Positions 12,601-22,375 of a stretch of 64,000 nucleotides of DNA are shown in pieces. The position numbers were made by a program, and so were the translations under genes. Origin of the DNA: Wolfiporia cocos (Eukaryota > Basidiomycota > Agaricomycetes > Polyporales > Phaeolaceae); NCBI GenBank assembly GCA_029448655.1, contig JACCLO010000008.1:3100001-3164000 (forward strand). Direction: 5' to 3'. A model generated the notes under the pieces. It was not told the DNA's origin. It worked only from the letters and a program-made list of their open reading frames with translations, and ran no database searches. How positions within the stretch are numbered: position 1 is the stretch's first letter; every line of letters begins with the position of its first letter.

Positions 12601-14661
12601 TCCTGTGGCGAACTGAGATGCGTCTGTTTCGAGGATGAACGGTTTCTCCTTGTCTGGTGTCCCCAGTGCAGGCGCCGTCGTGAATGCTTTCTTCATGAAC
12701 TCGAATGCTTTCTGTTCTTTCTCCGTCCATTGGAATCCCGTCCCCGTGACCGTTTTTGTGAGGTCTACCAAGGGTCGGGCGTGCGTAGAGTAGTGATCGA
12801 TAAATTTTCGATAGAAGTTCGCAAATCCTAAGAAGGATCTGACTTCTTTGAGATTTCGGGGAGTCGGCCACTCCTTAATCCCATTGAGTTTCGCTGGGTC
12901 CATCTGGATATTTCCTGGGGTGATGACTAGTCCCAGAAATTCGACTCTGTCGACGCCGAAGGCGCATTTCTCGGGTTTCACAAAGAGATGGTTATCCACC
13001 AATCTTTGAAGGATCCGCCGTTCCCGTTCCTTGTGTACTTTCTCGTTTTCTGAGAAAATGAGGATGTCGTCCATATAAACAAGCACCCATCCCTCGAGGA
13101 TTTCTTCTTTCAAGATTTCGTTCATCATTGCTTGGAAGGTCCCGGGTGCATTGCACAGTCCGAAAAACATAACCGTGGGCTCGTACAACCCTCGGTTTGT
13201 TTTGAAGGCCGCCTTCCATTCGTCTCCCTTTTTGATTCGCACGTTGTTGTAGCCTGCTCTAAGGTCCATCTTTGTGAAGACCTTTGCTCCTTTTAGCTTT
13301 TCCAGGAGTTCTGAGATCAGTGGCAAGGGATAGACGTTCTTTATCGTTCCTTCGTTCAGATATCGATAATCTTGACAGGGTCTCAGGCCACTGTCTTTCT
13401 TTGGGACGAAAAAGAATGGTGACGCCATCGGGGATTTTGAAGGGACTATGAAACCTTTTGCCAGGTTTTCTTTCAGGAATTCGTCTAGTGCCTGTTGCTC
13501 TTTAGGCGAGAGTGCATAGACTTTGCAGTCTTTTGGCACAAAATCGGGTTTTAATTCGATTGCGTGGTCCCATGGTCTCGACGGGGGGAACGCTGCTGCG
13601 GACTCCTTACTGAATACTTTGGCGAAGTTCAGTAGGTGTTTCGGGACCATCTCTTCAATCGTTCGTTCAGGTTCGGGGGTTTTCTGTGCGAATTCCTGAG
13701 ACTTTGTTAGCGCTTTCCTGACAGCGTTGATGATTTGTATCTTTGTTCGGAACTTCTTTCGCGTTTCCCCTTTCTTCCCTATGATCCTAGGGTTATCTTT
13801 TGCGAAGCGTCGGATCGCTTCGTACTCTTCGGGAGTATAGAGCCGCTGCGCTGTTTCTTCTGGTTGGTCCGTGGATCCGAACCCTTTTTCCCCCCGTTCT
13901 GTTTCATCTAGGTCTTCGACCTCTAAGATGTCGGGAGTGAGGTGTCGTTCGAAAATTATCTGGGCTATTCGCATGCCCGGGATAATTCTATGCGCTTTGT
14001 CTGAGTAGTTGAAGACGATGGCTCCGACGTCTCCTCGGTAGTCTGAGTCTATGATTCCGGCTTGTACTACCAATCCGTGTCTGAGGGTGTTGCCCGATCG
14101 TCCGGCCAGCTTTCCATACGATCCCTTTGGGATCTTCATTTTTACTCCTGTGGAGACGAGTTTCCATCCTCCGGCGGGAATCTCGGTTTCTTCTGCAGCG
14201 TAAAGGTCATACCCTGCAGCTTCTTGGGTCCCCCTTGTTGGAATTCTTCCTTCTGGGGCAACTACCATCTCCACCGTATCCATTCGGATTGTGGCTTCTT
14301 GTTTCTTTTCTTCTGCCCCTAGTATCAATCGTACATCGACTGTTTGGTCCTTCCAGTCGATTGTGGGGTTTTCGTCTTTTAGCCATCCATACCCTAGAAT
14401 CATATTTTCTGTTCCGATTGATCCTACGAGGAATCGGACTTTTCGCGTTTTCTGGGTCTTCGGATATCGTAGTAGTATGGTGGCTTCTCGGTCTATTCGC
14501 CCATCTTTGTTTTCCGTTCCGTCAACGTTTTTGACGATGATCGGGTTCTTCAAGGGTTGCGTGGGCACCTTGTATTTTTCTACCACTCGGCTGTGGATTA
14601 GGTTCGACATTGCTCCTGAGTCGATTAGTGCATTGCACTTCACGGGTTTTGCCAGCGTCAT
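9610..14661 (-). CDS. pol: C1 Pol: protease-dUTPase-reverse transcriptase-RNase H-integrase-chromodomain
   Basis: 1683 codons from an ATG at 14661 without a stop. Visible in order: aspartic protease (ALIDSGAMS, residue ~10); dUTPase (AAGYDLYAAE ~146, GRSGNTLRHG, IIDSDYRGDVGAIVFN, GMRIAQIIF, GEKGFGSTD ~259); reverse transcriptase with YMDDIL (~528); RNase H (ETDASQFATG ~678); integrase zinc region (HDTIPAGHPG, CAICQQM) and core (VDFVTDLP, ISDRGPQF, HPQTDGQTERMNQQIEVYL); chromodomain (YFIKWKGYATADNSWE, ~1249-1300). The remaining ~380 residues are Ser/Pro/Arg-rich and overlap ORF3 in another frame, so they may not be a real domain. The protease Asp lies only ~12 residues from the ATG, and the same frame stays open upstream, so translation probably enters from Gag. 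dUTPase motif 2 differs from the usual PRSGLA form. Confidence 0.93.
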   Translation of the reverse strand: MTLAKPVKCNALIDSGAMSNLIHSRVVEKYKVPTQPLKNPIIVKNVDGTENKDGRIDREATILLRYPKTQKTRKVRFLVGSIGTENMILGYGWLKDENPTIDWKDQTVDVRLILGAEEKKQEATIRMDTVEMVVAPEGRIPTRGTQEAAGYDLYAAEETEIPAGGWKLVSTGVKMKIPKGSYGKLAGRSGNTLRHGLVVQAGIIDSDYRGDVGAIVFNYSDKAHRIIPGMRIAQIIFERHLTPDILEVEDLDETERGEKGFGSTDQPEETAQRLYTPEEYEAIRRFAKDNPRIIGKKGETRKKFRTKIQIINAVRKALTKSQEFAQKTPEPERTIEEMVPKHLLNFAKVFSKESAAAFPPSRPWDHAIELKPDFVPKDCKVYALSPKEQQALDEFLKENLAKGFIVPSKSPMASPFFFVPKKDSGLRPCQDYRYLNEGTIKNVYPLPLISELLEKLKGAKVFTKMDLRAGYNNVRIKKGDEWKAAFKTNRGLYEPTVMFFGLCNAPGTFQAMMNEILKEEILEGWVLVYMDDILIFSENEKVHKERERRILQRLVDNHLFVKPEKCAFGVDRVEFLGLVITPGNIQMDPAKLNGIKEWPTPRNLKEVRSFLGFANFYRKFIDHYSTHARPLVDLTKTVTGTGFQWTEKEQKAFEFMKKAFTTAPALGTPDKEKPFILETDASQFATGAVLKQTDETGRERPVGYLSQSLTSTERNYEIYDRELLGIVRALEEWRHLLEGAPHRILIRSDHQNLTYWRSAQRLNRRQARWHLFLSQFDLKLQHVPGRKLVMADTLSRLYHLDESNEDNEGITMIPDELVVHAIQIPIIDRIKNAHDRDESAEQAIRALEGTGEFPARTTADEWQQTDGILLYRGRMYVPKDEGLRRDVISKYHDTIPAGHPGIWGTTVQVKTHFWWPDMGTMIAEYVRGCAICQQMKPDSNPLKPPLQPIPTREDALPFSQCSVDFVTDLPRVGKYDSMMVIVDHGLSKAISLTPCDKTITSEGAAEIFHRKIYSLYGIPRKIISDRGPQFASKLFKELCKLQGTESAMSTAYHPQTDGQTERMNQQIEVYLRIYCMNDPFQWVQRLPDVEFAHNTRRTENRPAPLKIILGYVPRGFPDYDRVGNVPAAVDRIKKIKEARKMAFIAHELAQKRMAGRFLRELPKLEKGDKVWLDAKNLTIPYESTKLAPKREGPFTIAEKMGPTTYRLQLPTSWKVHPVFHVALLKPFKETRVHGPNYLRPPPDIIKGQEEYEVEAILADRWKGKKHQYFIKWKGYATADNSWEDEASLEHSKELIKGYHKTRVRTTPTLENRTVIVCRRLATSFPAVPRPPAMQIVEKADREVRHPEGIPPSICRLDTPSSGTGPRDLLLAEPMAGRPSSTSRRTSPTYTARTRTSPRTLSEWRGRSEHRERDSSYSPTDLSTDWPPLQRPDYDTRSTTSRIASTLLPVDPNTHHDPPAFSPPTNDAELQGRLILWRAIEYYFLCLPRLREPAEQELETRRHVFLVWEATGDVNHLHARRALGLPQRDSEERIARRLFDDLRRCRALPARSLSEVRGSTNETPPPYPHGPHGTSTEPHTTGGINITNTSAISLPYGYQRGPHLSSRVDNVAPPTTGSSTVPTIFAELVGSINQVIDRMNAANTSYGELLRPRPSAGTATSTTNRTPRHSEGENLGNSSRPTNA
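9653..10714 (-). CDS. C1 ORF3: double zinc-knuckle protein overlapping pol
   Basis: 353 codons from ATG, in a different frame from pol and overlapping its last ~1.1 kb. The N-terminus is Arg/Pro-rich, followed by a helical, coiled-coil-like stretch (NITEDLVRMEGQIRAQREGL). Near the C-terminus lie two zinc-knuckle-like motifs, CRQCGSANHWILDC (C-x2-C-x4-H-x4-C) and CRTCGLNQPGHRQNEC (C-x2-C-x6-H-x4-C). I do not recognise the rest. Its position between pol and the 3' LTR is that of env or accessory genes in other elements, but no signal peptide or membrane segment is seen. It could be a nucleic-acid-binding accessory protein. Expression route (subgenomic RNA or reinitiation) is unknown. Confidence 0.65.
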   Translation of the reverse strand: MSTTRHQLPRRTATPGDADRREGRPRGTPPRRHSPQHLQIRHALLWYRAEGPFAGRADGWSALFNIAQDLTHIYSSYQNITEDLVRMEGQIRAQREGLELLTDRLIDRLAATTTARLRHALNDFEDREHVTPSRPEYTPRPARFFTSDERRRVARPFDFMEGDRVLFPLPTETQRARRTGVRDPTPRISGMGGNGRREPPARPTSPRATPARQRRANSTPPIRRSPSVQSITREEFERGAREHERDTASLPTWAARNLHRAAHHWRYQHNEYLRDIPSLRVPARPSPEQPCRQCGSANHWILDCPDYICRTCGLNQPGHRQNECRQHFVWRTPTTPSLSGNGDIYNEQDAEAL

Positions 14662-14850
14662 GATTACCGGGATGAAGAGGGATCGATTCTTCTCGAACGA
14701 GGTAATTACATGTGCTGCTTTCTCGGAGGGTAAGACCGTGGGCTTCCCTCCTAGGCAAAATCCTGTTCTTCTACGAGCCGTGCTAGGAGCTCGGGGTTCT
14801 TGGCTTTCAGGGCCCTAATTGCTGTGACCGCTCTGTTGGCGGTGATGTAT

Positions 14851-16584
14851 TCAGTCTTCAATGCGAGCTTCTTGCTCGGCTTCTTCTTCTTCGGTTTTTC
14901 GAGTAGTCCGCCTAGGGCGGGCTGGCTTCTTTGGCTTCTTTGGGCAATCTCGCGACATATGCCCTGGCTGGTGGCAGGTGAAACACTTGCCCTTCTTGAT
15001 GTGATCGTCCCTTTCCTGGGTGGTCATTCGATCTACATCCATCGCATTCGGGTCTTTCGGTGCGGTTGTCTGCGGAGCACTAGTGCGCCCGTTATTCTGG
15101 TTCGAGGCTTGCCAAGCCTTCTTCTTGATAAACGGCTTATCTCGTTTCAAGAATATCTTGTACGTATTTTCATAGTACGAGGCAGCGGACTGCCATTCGT
15201 CAATGGTCGCCGGCAGCGGCCGTACCCCGATGATGTATCGGGTCGTGTGTTCGGGTAACCCTTTCTCGAAGAGGGTTATGAGCAACGCGTTTCCGTCCGC
15301 GCTGTATCGATCGTACTGGGCCTTTCCGGCCAAGTTGTTGAATTCGGTGATATAATCATCGATGTCTTTTCTGTCCTGGGCTACTTCCAGGATTTTCTTC
15401 CGCGCCTTCTGTACCTCTTCGATGGCTCCGAAGGCTTTCTGAAAGTCTGCATCGAATTGTGCAAGACTAGGCGGGAAGAATCGTTTCGTCAGGGGGTTCG
15501 TGTAAACCCGGTGATAGTTCTGTTTCCATTGGCCCGTCTTCCCCTTGTTCGAAATATAAGAGAGGATAAAGATCACTCTCTGAACGTCATTTTGGAACGA
15601 CGTTTCGTACATCGTAAACCAGGAATTGCACTGGTTTATGAAGTTCTGCATGTCGGATCGTTCCCCGTCGAATACGTCTGGGGGATTGATCTTTATCATC
15701 GGGGGTCGGTAATACGGGTTCGGCGCCGGAGGTTGAGGCTGCGGCGCATTCGGTGGTGGAGGCCCTCCTGGGGGTCCTCCTCCTCCCGGGTATCCTCCAC
15801 CCGGGTTTCCTGGATTTCCTCCAGGGTTCCCTGGGTTTCCTCCTCCAGGGTTTCCTCCTCCGGGGTTCGCGGGGGTTCCTCCTCCGAATCCTCCAGGAGG
15901 GGGGGCATTCCCTCCTCCGAGTCCGAAGTTTCCTCCCAGTCCTCCTCCGCTTGTACCTGCGGAGGTTCGTCCAAATAGGCCTGAAGGCCATGTTCCTGGG
16001 TTTGTCGTTCCCATTCCTCCGCTTGGGCTAGTCCAAGACGGATTTCCTCCGCTACCCATTCCGGGTGCGTTCTGTGGGGGGTTTCCAAAGAGGTCTGTTC
16101 CTCCAGCCATAGGCCCAATCCCACTCTGCGCAAAAGCAGATACAAATCCTGGAGGGTCCTGTCCTCCGGTCTGGCTGTTATCTGTTCCTGTAAAGTTTCC
16201 AGGATTTCTCCCATCATCTCCGATGCGCTCAATTCCTGCCATTCCTGTGGCGCCCGAAGGCTGATTCGTATTTCCATCGGCATCGGAGGTTCTGTTGATG
16301 GTTTCAGTTTCGTTTTCGGTCAACGTCGCGGTTGACATCGGAGGGATTTCTCCGAATCGTTCGAACGCTTCACGCGTTATTTCCCAAGCGGTCGTTCTTG
16401 CGGAGGGGTATACTTCTACCCACTTCGATGCCCTATCTTCTCTCGGAATGACAACAATTCCTCCGCGGTTACGGAAGGCTCCAATGGTGTCAGTCCACTC
16501 GTATCGGTTGAGTCTGTAGACTCCCTGAATGTCCTCGGGCAAGAGTTCAATCAGTCGTGCTGGGAATTCTGGTCCAAATATCAT
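14851..16584 (-). CDS. gag: C1 Gag
   Basis: 577 codons from ATG, 35 bases downstream of the primer-binding site. The N-terminus (MIFGPEFPARLIELLP) is followed by a Gly/Asn/Pro-rich low-complexity region (roughly residues 100-290). A retrotransposon Gag core comes next (INPPDVFDGERSDMQNFI, then DIDDYITEFNNLAGKAQYDR), and a CCHC zinc knuckle CFTCHQPGHMSRDC near residue 545. The end is Lys/Glu-rich. It would form the capsid and bind RNA. Pol lies downstream in the same reading frame but behind two stops. Confidence 0.92.
   Translation of the reverse strand: MIFGPEFPARLIELLPEDIQGVYRLNRYEWTDTIGAFRNRGGIVVIPREDRASKWVEVYPSARTTAWEITREAFERFGEIPPMSTATLTENETETINRTSDADGNTNQPSGATGMAGIERIGDDGRNPGNFTGTDNSQTGGQDPPGFVSAFAQSGIGPMAGGTDLFGNPPQNAPGMGSGGNPSWTSPSGGMGTTNPGTWPSGLFGRTSAGTSGGGLGGNFGLGGGNAPPPGGFGGGTPANPGGGNPGGGNPGNPGGNPGNPGGGYPGGGGPPGGPPPPNAPQPQPPAPNPYYRPPMIKINPPDVFDGERSDMQNFINQCNSWFTMYETSFQNDVQRVIFILSYISNKGKTGQWKQNYHRVYTNPLTKRFFPPSLAQFDADFQKAFGAIEEVQKARKKILEVAQDRKDIDDYITEFNNLAGKAQYDRYSADGNALLITLFEKGLPEHTTRYIIGVRPLPATIDEWQSAASYYENTYKIFLKRDKPFIKKKAWQASNQNNGRTSAPQTTAPKDPNAMDVDRMTTQERDDHIKKGKCFTCHQPGHMSRDCPKKPKKPARPRRTTRKTEEEEAEQEARIED
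15696..16283 (-). CDS. C1 overlapping ORF inside gag (195 codons)
   Basis: An ATG-initiated frame runs entirely within gag, opposite gag's Gly/Asn-rich region. The product would be acidic and helical (SASEMMGEILETLQEQITAR, EEIRLGLAQAEEWERQTQEH) with a Glu-rich second half. It looks more protein-like than the gag frame at the same place. It may be a real overprinted gene, a relic of the ancestral gag frame, or chance from GGA-rich repeats read out of frame. C2 has it unchanged, but the copies are too similar for that to be independent evidence. Confidence 0.3.
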   Translation of the reverse strand: MPMEIRISLRAPQEWQELSASEMMGEILETLQEQITARPEDRTLQDLYLLLRRVGLGLWLEEQTSLETPHRTHPEWVAEEIRLGLAQAEEWERQTQEHGLQAYLDEPPQVQAEEDWEETSDSEEGMPPLLEDSEEEPPRTPEEETLEEETQGTLEEIQETRVEDTREEEDPQEGLHHRMRRSLNLRRRTRITDPR

Positions 16585-16618
16585 GTGCCCTTACACCGTG
16601 GTAGGTGAGGGTGTGATA

Positions 16619-16629
16619 AGCTCGACCTT
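16619..16629 (-). promoter_or_regulatory. C1 self-primer binding site
   Basis: On the minus strand AAGGTCGAGCT directly follows the 5' LTR plus one base. It is the exact complement of AGCTCGACCTT inside the LTR. Confidence 0.75.
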
Positions 16630-16630
16630 C

Positions 16631-17338
16631 TGTTACGGGTCGAATACCCGTTCGTATATTCGAGTCGCGAATATAGATCGTTCTTCTGCACGTAGGCACG
16701 TCGCCGTATGCAAGGCAAATACTCGTTAGATGCCTTCGGGTCCTAAGTGAAGTCCTTAGGAGATCGGTTAATATCCAATACGCGTTAGAGGATATAGTCT
16801 GTTCAGGTGCGAGTCGAATAGAATATAAGACTCGCCTAAGTCCGAGAAGTCAGTGTGCACTTCGAGGACTTAGTCGTTCGGTTGCTCGAGTGAGAAATAC
16901 TGAGCGTAGTTTCCTACGTTTGAGAACGAGTATAAGACTTCTTGTTTATACAACAAGGTCGAGCTGAAGAGCCTTGACAGTAAGTACACGAGTTTATATA
17001 CTACGTTAGCTTTTCGGGGTCAAGCCTGTCCCAGATGTCACCGCTACTATCTACGCTATAGTACCAAACGTTTGATAAGTATGTAGTGATATATCCGAGA
17101 CGATAGATAGGAATGATGGCGGTTGAACGCCATCTATCAGCTAATAAACGATGAACATGAAACGGTGGCAGAGTTGGATCTGCCAGCGATGAAACGCGCC
17201 CTATAAACTAGTACAACTGGGGATGCGCCCAGTAGAGTCACGAGTAGCCAGGGGAGTTGGTTGCGCAACAAGTCCCTGTATCGTATTCGACCGGTAGTGA
17301 GTTCTGCAGGTATTTGAAAAATCAAAATAATCGTAACA
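16631..17338 (-). repeat. C1 5' LTR with promoter
   Basis: 708 bp. Read on the minus strand it begins TGTTACGATTATTTTG, has TATATAAA and, 35 bp further on, the self-primer start AGCTCGACCTT. Same layout as C2. Confidence 0.95.
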
Positions 17339-20135
17339 CCAACCCAACTGGCTCCCCCGCAAATCCAACACCACCACGGGGGCCAGCGGATCCGGAACAC
17401 AGCGAACCCAGCAGGCTATCGAAGGGAATGACGCTCCAAAGGTTCTTGGCGAGATCCCCCAGGAGGACTTTGTCCAAATGGTGGCCGCTTGGGCCAAGGA
17501 GAACCCTGATGCCGCGAAGGAAGCCGGGTTCGCCCCCACTCAGGTAAGTCCCTCCCCCTCAAATCGCTTTTCAGTATTGGAAGTAGAAGAACCAGTGAAC
17601 TCCAAAAAAAGTGACTCGGCTGCCACGGAGAACGACGAACCGGTGGATGGACTATATGAGCTAGAGACCAGGGCCCTGATATTAGAACCAGTATCTGTAC
17701 ACTTCGCATCTGTAGAATTGAACATAGACGATGACGACGGAGCTTCAACATGCTCCGACGATTCGTTTGTAACAGCCTTGGAGGCGCCTCCCACTGGAGT
17801 GTGGCGGGAGGCTAATACCATGCTTAATTCCTCCAATGCGAATGTAACATATGTTCCGATGGATGTAGACCCGGTAGTGACATCAGATGTGGAAATGGAA
17901 GACACATCTGATGCCACTAAGAAAAAATCAGAAAAGAAAGTGCGGCGTAGACGTGTCAAGAAAAAGACCGTCATGCTCAACATCTACTTAGACCACCCAC
18001 GGGCAATCCCGCCTGAGCGCAAAAGCGAAGGTGCCGCTGGGTACGACCTCTACTCTGCGGAAGAGGTTGTTGTCCCAAATGGGAAACGTATCACCGTAGA
18101 CACTGGCATCAAGATCAGGATGCCAGCTGGTGTATACGGACGTATTGCTCCACGATCCGGACTCACTCTCGAAGGAGTCGACGTGGAAGGCGGTGTAGTA
18201 GACGAAGACTACACCGGCTGAGTAAAAGTCATACTGAATGATCAGACCGGGACAGATTATCAGGTTGAGTATGGGGACAGAATCGCCCAGTTCATACTCG
18301 AATGCAACATGACACCCAACACCAAGATCGTCAAATTGATCCGTGAAACCACGTGAGGAACACAGGGTTTTGGTTCAACTGGTGAGAAACTCAGGGGAAG
18401 TGTAGTGGTCATCCAGACGGGAAAACGGGGAAAGCAGATCGAAGTACCGATCACTCTCCACCGTCCCGACGGACGGGCCCTCTTCACAAAGGCTCTCATC
18501 GATTCCGGTTCTACTGGATTGGTGATCAGTAAGTCCTGCGTGGAGGAGCACCAACTCGAGCAGATCCCATTGGACCACCCTATCAAGCTGTTCAACGCGG
18601 ACGGGTCAACCAACAGCATGGGGCTTATGACGCACTATGTCGAGCTCCAAATGCAGATCGACACGCACTTGGAAACCCGCAAGTTCCACATCACGGAACT
18701 CAGCTCTGCGGACATCTTTCTAGGCTTCGACTGGCTCGAAGACCACAACCCTTCCATCAACTGGAAGAAGTGACGGATCACGTTCTCCTGTGACTGCGAA
18801 CACGAGCAGATCGAGGACGGTGATCACATTTACTATATTTTCGCTGACGCATGGATCCAAAACAGGGACGAGTGCAGAGCGGACATTGCTGAACGAGCCC
18901 ACGCCACGAAGGCAACAGAAATCGCCATCGCAACTGGCAAAACCACAGAAGCCAAGACGTTCGAGGAAGTCATACCCGAGTACTTGCACGAATTCAAAGA
19001 CGTGTTCGAGGAAAAGGAATTCGACACACTCCCAGAACAGCGACCGTGGGATCACGCCATCGAACTCTTACCCAATTCGGAACCATACGCGGGCAAGATC
19101 TACGCCCTTTCACCTAGAGAACAAGAAGCCTCGGACGATTTTCTAGAAGAACAATTGCACACGGGCCGCATCCGCCCATTGAAATCCCCATGGGGAGCAC
19201 CATTCTTCTTTGTCAAAAAGAAGGATGGGAAGCTGTGACCTATCCAGGACTATCGAAAGTTGAACCAGATGACCAAGAAGAACAAGTACCCACTCGCGCT
19301 CATTACGGAGCTGCTCAACAAGCTTAAATGCGCTAAGTACTTTTCTAAATTGGACATTCTTTGGGGATACACCAATGTCCGAATCAAGGAAAGCGATGAA
19401 GAGAAAGCCACCTTCATCACTAATAGAGGGCTCTATGAGCCATTAGTGATGTTCTTTGGAATGTGCAATGCACCAGGCACGTTCCAGACCTTGATGAACG
19501 ACATATTTAGAAACCTAGTCCTTATGGGGAAGGTCATTGTATACCTAGACGATATCCTTATTTTCACGGAGAATCAGAAGGAACATAGAGAGATACTACG
19601 AAAGGTTCTTTTGGTTCTCCGTCAAAATAAGCTAACCTGTAAACCAGAGAAATGCGAGTTCAAGAAGTCTGAAGTAGAATACTTGGGACATATAATCTCT
19701 CACGGGGAAATCCGTATGGATCCCGTGAAGGTAGCTGCAGTAGCCGAATGGCCAGCACCTCGAAACAAGAAAGAAGTACAATCCTTCATTGGATTTGTGA
19801 ACTTCTACCAGAGATTCATCCCGAAGTTCTCAATGGTAGCACGCCCCCTTATCAATCTAACCAAAGATGGAGAATGGCAATGGGGCGTAACAGAACAGGA
19901 ATGCTTTGACAAGTTAAAAAACATCTTCATCACAGCACCTGTACTAGGGATACCAAATGATGACGATCCCTTCCACATTGAGGCAGACTCCTCAGACTTC
20001 ACAACTGGAGCTTGCCTCATGCAGAATCAGGATGGCATCTGGAAGCCCATAGCGTACCACTCAAAGACGCTACTACCGGCAGAACAAAACTACGAGATTT
20101 ACGATCGCGAACTCTTAGCTATCATGCGCACCTTA

Positions 20136-20389
20136 TATCACAAGACACGCTGCAGACCCAATGCAACATGCTTATGAGTGGCATAATAGCCACTCCCCCA
20201 AAAGGGCTACAATAATAGCTCATGCTGCTATCGAGGGTCCAGCTATATCTGTAGTTCATATTCCCACGCTCGGCGCCTATTAGACACTCTATGGTGTAGG
20301 CCATGTATGCCGGCGCCACGTACGGGTAATGTACCCTAGTTATTGCTCCGTAATGTCTATGATATTATGCTTTTGCATTATCTGTGACA
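20136..20389 (-). mobile_element. 254-bp LTR-like insertion in A' pol
   Basis: Flanked by the duplication CCTTA (20131-20135 and 20390-20394). On the plus strand it starts TATCACAAGAC and ends TTATCTGTGACA, so on the minus strand it begins TGTCACAGATAATGC, like the LTRs of family B and the solo LTRs. A short solo LTR or terminal-repeat fragment is likely. It separates the RNase H exon parts of A' (similarity resumes at GACGAATGGCG). Confidence 0.65.
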
Positions 20390-22375
20390 CCTTAGACGAA
20401 TGGCGTCACTTTGTAATGGGTGCAAAACACCCTGTAGAAGTACTTATGAACCATAAGAACCTAGAATACTTTAAGACCCCGCAGAAAATTAATCCGCGAC
20501 AAGCCCGGTGGATGGCAGAACTTGCCGAGTATGACCTACAACTCATGCACATCCCCGGAAAGACCAATGGAAGGGCGGACGGACTATCCCGACAAGGCGA
20601 CCACGACGACAATAAGAATCACCTCGAGGGACAAATCGTCCTGAAGGAGCACCTCTTTGCCAAAGACAGCACAGAAAGGCTGCGATCCTCATTCTACACC
20701 CTACCTCACAGAATTACCCATGAGGAGGTAAAAGAAAGGGTCAAAGTGGAAGCCACTCTCTACAACAAGGAGGTAGTAGAAGGATCAGTGGACATGGCCG
20801 AGGATGGCCTGTGCTACAGGAGGGGGAAGTTGATCATTCTGAGAGACGAGGAATTAATCGGAAAAATCATTTCTTCATTCCACGACACGGTCTCGGCAGG
20901 ACACCCCGGCACAGAAAACACGTACACTGCCATTCATCCCTCGTACTGGTGGCCAAAGATGTGAAACGACATCCGCCAGTACATAAAAGCATGTATCAAA
21001 TGCCAGCGTGCCAAGCCAGACCGCTCGAAGAGAGCCGCACCACTGAACCCAAATCCAACACCCACACACAATTGGGAGAACATTTCCGTGGACATGATCA
21101 CGGGACTCCCAACATCCAAGGGTCGGGACGCTATTATAGTAGTTGTAGATATGAAATCAAAGGACTATATCGCGGTCCCAACCACAACCAGGCTCACCGC
21201 CGAAGGTTGGGCCAACACATTTATAGATAAAGTATATGCACAGCACGGACTACCAAAGAAAGTATTTAGTGACAGAGGACCACAATTTGTATCGGACTTT
21301 ATCAAGGACGTATATCGTAGATTAGGCATTGAAGGAAACCCTAGTACCGCGTTCCACCCACAGACAGATGGGCAGACGGAACATATGAACCAGGAACTAG
21401 AGGTGTACCTGTGATTATTTATTAACGACACACATACCAACTGGCCGGACTTACTTCCGCTAGCTAGCTTCACCTACAAATGTCACATACATAGTAGCAC
21501 GGGCTACAGCCCCTTTTACCTTACTCATGGATACCACCCATTTACAGGAGTGGAGGCACCAGAGCTGGAAGAGGGGGTGGGAACCGCCAAGGATTGGGTT
21601 GAACACATGCACGAAATCAGCCAAACCGTTTTGAAGAATCTCGAGAAAGCCAAACTTCGTATGAAAGAATACTACGACCGGAAACGAACCAACCCTCACA
21701 CGTACAATGAGGGAGACATGGTTTGGGTCGATGGGTGAAACATTAACAAGGGAAACCCTACGAAGAAACTCGATTCGAAACAGTACGGCCCGTACAAGGT
21801 CACCAAGAAAGTCGGACATGGAGCATACGAACTGGACTTGCCCGCAGACATGCGTGGCATATACCCCATATTCAACCAAGTCCTACTACTCCCGTATTAT
21901 GCTCCGGCTTTCCCCACCCAGAACCATAACGAACGGACGGAAAGCAATGACGCTCGCAGGCCTCTCAGGATCCTCGCATCCAGGGAAGACCGAGGGCGAG
22001 TCGAGCTAGAAGTCGAATGGTCTGATGGGACTACAACATGGGAAAGAAAACGCAGATTGACTCCATGGCAGGACCCAGTAACTAAATTCTTCGAAGAAAG
22101 ACCTACCGCTCCGGGCCATCAGTGGAAAAACAGACACACTGAATGGGACCCTGAATGGGAAGACTTCGACAGAAAAGCCACTGCCATGGGACTCAGACAA
22201 AACCCAAACGAGTTCATTATCCACGACGACGTAGACATCACGCTGCTGAAGGGCGCCAAAATACCCTTCTACATCTATCCAAAGCAGCTCGTCGCCAGGA
22301 ACTTCTGGTTTTGCAACCCACAAACTCGTGTAATACAATATGGGATACAAGTAGGGCAATGCATAGAATCCACCA

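Larger units (their letters stand above)
8891..17338 (-). mobile_element. Ty3/Gypsy family C, complete copy C1
   Basis: This 8448-bp element sits inside A' Gag with the target duplication CCAAC (8886-8890 and 17339-17343). The two 708-bp LTRs (8891-9598 and 16631-17338) showed no difference when compared line by line. Gag, Pol and ORF3 are all open. It has the same length as C2. It is the best candidate in the window for a currently active element. Confidence 0.95.
7148..22375 (+). pseudogene. A' gag-pol polyprotein, decayed and interrupted
   Basis: It begins MVHNLDYICNPRPEM at an ATG matching the start of copy A. Segments are 7148-8890, then 17344 onwards after element C1, with a 254-bp insert at 20136-20389. 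Order: Gag with a C-x2-C-x11-C-x5-H motif (about 8820-8885), dUTPase (about 17985-18370), protease (ALIDSGSTG, about 18498), reverse transcriptase (VIVYLDDILIF, about 19537), RNase H (about 19984), integrase zinc region and core (21088 onwards, FSDRGPQF), and a degenerate chromodomain-like tail. Nine TGA codons (7640, 8693, 18219, 18354, 18771, 19236, 20962, 21412, 21736) each stand where copy A has Arg. A one-base deletion lies near 8696. Similarity to copy A ends near 22375 (ESTIP). Confidence 0.85.

Noticed and set aside
15457..15978. Antisense Ser/Arg-rich frames opposite the gag repeats of C1 (and C2)
   Set aside because: They arise from reading GGA/TCC repeats in reverse and show no independent signal.
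17200..17400. Open frames inside the family-C LTRs
   Set aside because: They recur in every LTR copy, cross the LTR ends and use no convincing start.
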